From: UBA2336 sp964404445
Lineage (GTDB): Bacteria > Bacteroidota > Bacteroidia > Cytophagales > Cyclobacteriaceae
Direction: 5' to 3'
Assembly: GCA_964404445.1 (NCBI GenBank)
Contig: CAYOJW010000003.1
Coordinates: forward strand, 558,001-622,000
Length of the DNA stretch: 64,000 nucleotides
The notes under the pieces are model-generated. The model saw only the letters and a program-made list of their open reading frames with translations, was not told the origin of the DNA and did not search any database. Shown one piece after another: positions 61,302 through 64,000 of this stretch (the first letter of the stretch is position 1; every line of letters begins with the position of its first letter). A program made the position numbers and the translations under genes.

Positions 61302-61694
61302 ATGGAAACGAACATATTCATTGCATTCTTTCTTTTATTCGCTACAACATCTTTTGCACAAACGGCCAAACCAGAACCGACAGCACAGGAAGATGGTAAG
61401 GTGATAACCGCCAGCATTAAAGTGTATGGTAATTGCGGTATGTGTAAGAAACGGATCGAAACCGCACTCGACCACAAAGGCATTAAACAATCGAAGTGGA
61501 GCCCTTCAACTAAAATGCTGGAGGTAACGTATGTGCCATCTAAAATCAATGAGCAAAAGATACACGACCTGATTGCTGCTGTTGGCCACGATACCGACAA
61601 AGCCAAAGCGAAAGATGAAGTGTATGGCAAACTTCCATTTTGCTGCCTGTACCGCGACCACGATCATGGCGGTATGAGTGATGATCGCAAATAA
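61302..61694 (+). CDS. Exported heavy-metal-associated (HMA) domain protein
   Basis: 130 residues with a signal peptide ending near SFAQ (residue 20). The HMA domain has the metal-binding loop GNCGMCKKRIE with Cys45 and Cys48, and the usual second half (LEVTYVPSKINEQKIHDLIAAVGHDT). It has a C-terminal KLPFCCLYRDHDHGG tail with two Cys and two His, likely extra metal ligands. A periplasmic copper carrier is the natural reading. The TonB receptor gene starts 8 bp downstream, so they are co-transcribed. Confidence 0.88.
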   Translation: METNIFIAFFLLFATTSFAQTAKPEPTAQEDGKVITASIKVYGNCGMCKKRIETALDHKGIKQSKWSPSTKMLEVTYVPSKINEQKIHDLIAAVGHDTDKAKAKDEVYGKLPFCCLYRDHDHGGMSDDRK

Positions 61695-61702
61695 TCATCG
61701 TG

Positions 61703-63979
61703 ATGCGCATAGTAAGATTATGTGCCGCCATAATACTGGTGGCAGGAAGCGTATTGTCGTTTAACCCGGTACAGGCGCAGCGTTTATTGGGCCTGGTGGT
61801 TGAGTTGAACGAGAAAGGCGTGGAAGAACCGATACCCGGTGCAAACATTGTGTGGCTGGGAACATCAACCGTAGCCGTAACGGGCGATAACGGTGTGTTT
61901 ATGATCGACCGCGTTGCAGGCGCTACAAAATTGGTAATCAGTTTTGTGGGGTATAGAAGCGATACGGTTGAAGTTGTTGATCAAACCAGCGTAAAAGTAA
62001 CATTGGTATCGAACCAGGTGTTGGAGGAGGTTACCATCGAAGGATGGCGCTCCTCCACACGGATGGATCAAATGCGGCCTATCAACACATCTATCATGAC
62101 AGAGAAAGAGTTGTTTAAAGCCGCCTGTTGTAACCTGTCCGAAAGCTTTGAAACCAACCCATCGGTAGATGTAGCCTTTACAGATGCCATTACCGGAACA
62201 CGGCAGATTCAAATGTTAGGATTGGCCGGCCCTAATACCATGATTTCGATCGAGAATATGCCGGGTGTTCGCGGGCTTGCCTCCAGCCAGGGCATACAGT
62301 TGATTCCCGGTACGTGGATTAACTCGATGGAAGTTACAAAAGGCACAGGTTCTGTTGTAAATGGTTATGAGAGTATTGCCGGGCAGATAAATGTCGAGTT
62401 GAAAAAACCCGAAGACAGCGAAAAACTCTACCTGAATGGTTACATCAACCAATCGGCACGGTCGGAGTTGAACGTGGACTATACAGCCCATATAAACGAC
62501 AAGTGGGCTACTACATTTTTACTGCACGGCAGTATGCGCCCGGTAGAAATGGATGAGAACGGGGACTCGTTCCTCGATTTCCCGACCGGTGAGCAGTTAA
62601 ACTTTATTAACCGCTGGGTCTATCACAACGGTAAAGGCTTGTTAGGGCAAATCGGTATTAAAGTGCTTTCCGATACCAAACAAGGCGGACAAAAAGGGGG
62701 TGACCCTGGCCGCTATGGATTAGAAATCAATACCAAACGCTATGAACTATGGGGCAAGTTGGGCTACCAGTTTGCCGATAAACCGTATAAAAGCATCGGC
62801 CTTCAGCTTTCCGGAACATGGCATGAACACGACAGCTATTATGGTTTTAACATGCATAATGCCGATGAGAGGTCGTTTTATTCAAACCTGATCTATCAGT
62901 CGATTATTTCAAATACATCGCATAAGTTTAAGACGGGTATTAGTTTTTTGTATGACGATTACGATGAGTTGCTTGTGGTACAGAACGGGATTTTTTTTGA
63001 GCGAGATATTGGCAATGTTCTTATAGCGATCAATAGTTTTGATCGTACAGAGATTGTACCCGGAGCATTCTTTGAATACACTTACAACAGTCTTGAAAAG
63101 TTTTCGATGGTAGCCGGTGTGCGTGTCGATCAGCATAACTTGTTTGGTACATTGTTTACCCCACGCCTGCACCTGAAATACGATTTCACGCCCACAACAT
63201 CATTGCGGGCATCGGCAGGGAAGGGTACACGTGTAGCGAATGTAATTACCGAAAACACCGGAGTGTTGGCTTCGGCCCGTACGTTTGTGTTTTCAAATCT
63301 GCAAAGCAGGCATGCGTATGGTTTTAAACCCGATGAAGCCTGGAACTACGGGGTAAACCTGTCGCAAGAGTTTACGTTGGATTACCGTTCAGGCTCTGTT
63401 GTGGTAGATTATTTCTATACCGATTTCACCAATCAAACCGTGGTTGATCTGGATAACACGGCACGCGAGGTGAGGTTTTTCGGGTTAACCGGCAAGTCGT
63501 ACTCGCATAGTATGCAGTTTCAGGTTGACTACGAATTGTTCAGACGATTTGATTTACGCATGGCGTATCGATGGCTCGATGTACGCACCGATTATACACA
63601 AGGGTTGTTGTTACGCCCTTTGATTTCGCAACACCGTGCCTTTGTTAACCTTGCCTACGCAACAAAAAATAAGTGGACGTTCGACTATACCGTGCAATGG
63701 TTAGGTAAGCAACGGTTGCCCGATACTTCCGATAACCTGCCGGAATACCAGCGCCCTGCGTATTCGGATGGTTATGTTTTGATGAATGCGCAAATCAGCA
63801 AAGATTTCGGTGAGAAGTGGAGTGTGTATGCAGGTGTTGAAAACATCACCGATTTTAAATTAGACGATCCGATTGTTGCCGCCAACGACCCGTTCAGTTC
63901 AAACTTTGACGCCTCAATGGTTTGGGGGCCGGTGTTCGGCCGAATGGCCTATGCAGGTTTCAGGTTCAGGATTAAGTAA
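61703..63979 (+). CDS. TonB-dependent receptor, probably metal-related
   Basis: 758 residues from the ATG at 61703 (a GTG three bases earlier is also open). Signal peptide to about PVQAQ, then a CarboxypepD_reg-like domain (EEPIPGANIVWLGTSTVAVTGDNGVFMID), a plug whose start has an unusual KAACCNLSESFETNPSVDVAF with adjacent Cys, and a barrel ending GRMAYAGFRFRIK. The CC pair in the plug recurs in receptors next to HYC_CC_PP and HMA genes, which fits copper import or sensing. It ends 21 bp before the window edge. Confidence 0.88.
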   Translation: MRIVRLCAAIILVAGSVLSFNPVQAQRLLGLVVELNEKGVEEPIPGANIVWLGTSTVAVTGDNGVFMIDRVAGATKLVISFVGYRSDTVEVVDQTSVKVTLVSNQVLEEVTIEGWRSSTRMDQMRPINTSIMTEKELFKAACCNLSESFETNPSVDVAFTDAITGTRQIQMLGLAGPNTMISIENMPGVRGLASSQGIQLIPGTWINSMEVTKGTGSVVNGYESIAGQINVELKKPEDSEKLYLNGYINQSARSELNVDYTAHINDKWATTFLLHGSMRPVEMDENGDSFLDFPTGEQLNFINRWVYHNGKGLLGQIGIKVLSDTKQGGQKGGDPGRYGLEINTKRYELWGKLGYQFADKPYKSIGLQLSGTWHEHDSYYGFNMHNADERSFYSNLIYQSIISNTSHKFKTGISFLYDDYDELLVVQNGIFFERDIGNVLIAINSFDRTEIVPGAFFEYTYNSLEKFSMVAGVRVDQHNLFGTLFTPRLHLKYDFTPTTSLRASAGKGTRVANVITENTGVLASARTFVFSNLQSRHAYGFKPDEAWNYGVNLSQEFTLDYRSGSVVVDYFYTDFTNQTVVDLDNTAREVRFFGLTGKSYSHSMQFQVDYELFRRFDLRMAYRWLDVRTDYTQGLLLRPLISQHRAFVNLAYATKNKWTFDYTVQWLGKQRLPDTSDNLPEYQRPAYSDGYVLMNAQISKDFGEKWSVYAGVENITDFKLDDPIVAANDPFSSNFDASMVWGPVFGRMAYAGFRFRIK

Positions 63980-64000
63980 TGAGTTATTTGTTGTCAGTTG

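Overview
The window comes from a Gram-negative Bacteroidota chromosome, most likely Cytophagales-like. The evidence is three TonB-dependent receptors with carboxypeptidase-regulatory-like N-terminal domains, a type III glutamine synthetase, gliding protein GldC, a CzcA pump fused to its TolC partner, a HYC_CC_PP small protein, and a textbook Bacteroidota promoter (TTTTG, 19 bases, TATCTTTG) in front of the membrane pyrophosphatase. No rRNA, tRNA or CRISPR array was seen. Most of it is ordinary housekeeping and envelope DNA.

Layout. 1-8.1 kb: the end of an unrecognised gene, a CrtI-type phytoene desaturase, a rhomboid protease, a phosphate-selective-type porin with a PiT phosphate transporter, and a CapA-like protein followed by a membrane protein. 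8.1-14 kb: an LTA-synthase-like membrane sulfatase with an outer-membrane protein, a lipoprotein amidohydrolase, a TerB-like protein and a DUF2807 protein. 14.2-20.3 kb: a heavy-metal RND efflux operon. 20.5-24.4 kb: glutamine synthetase III and an M28 peptidase. 24.4-27.1 kb: a small accessory patch with a DUF4143 ATPase and two decayed remnants. 27.1-34 kb: an S41 protease, a PAQR/hemolysin-III membrane protein, FabH and an unusually inflated LeuRS. 34.2-40.4 kb: a TonB receptor, a TPR-like protein, a LytS/LytTR two-component pair, a CheY-like regulator and a lipoprotein. 40.5-48.8 kb: a TerB-ABC transporter, a YdcF protein, an SGNH lipoprotein and a TonB receptor. 48.9-54.7 kb: a tight run ftsX, DUF3098, uppP, truB, ribF, scoA, four-helix-bundle gene, scoB, gldC. 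54.7-60.7 kb: a regulator plus ECF sigma factor, a frameshifted DUF2147 gene, hppA, an acyl-CoA thioesterase and pcm. 60.8-64 kb: a probable copper-handling trio (HYC_CC_PP, HMA protein, TonB receptor).

The most unusual content is a recurrent class of short-unit repeats with period 7 (or 8). Intergenic arrays lie at 2065-2092, 3424-3465, 30940-30981 and 36408-36457. Two further arrays sit in frame inside leuS (33092-33126 and 33543-33591), so LeuRS carries translated repeat. Period-8 copies flank, in inverted orientation, a four-helix-bundle (S23-type) gene wedged between scoA and scoB. Several arrays are also palindromic. One possible reading is a small mobile or templated repeat system that tolerates insertion into essential genes; this is inference. 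Separate families of larger inverted repeats also lie between genes.
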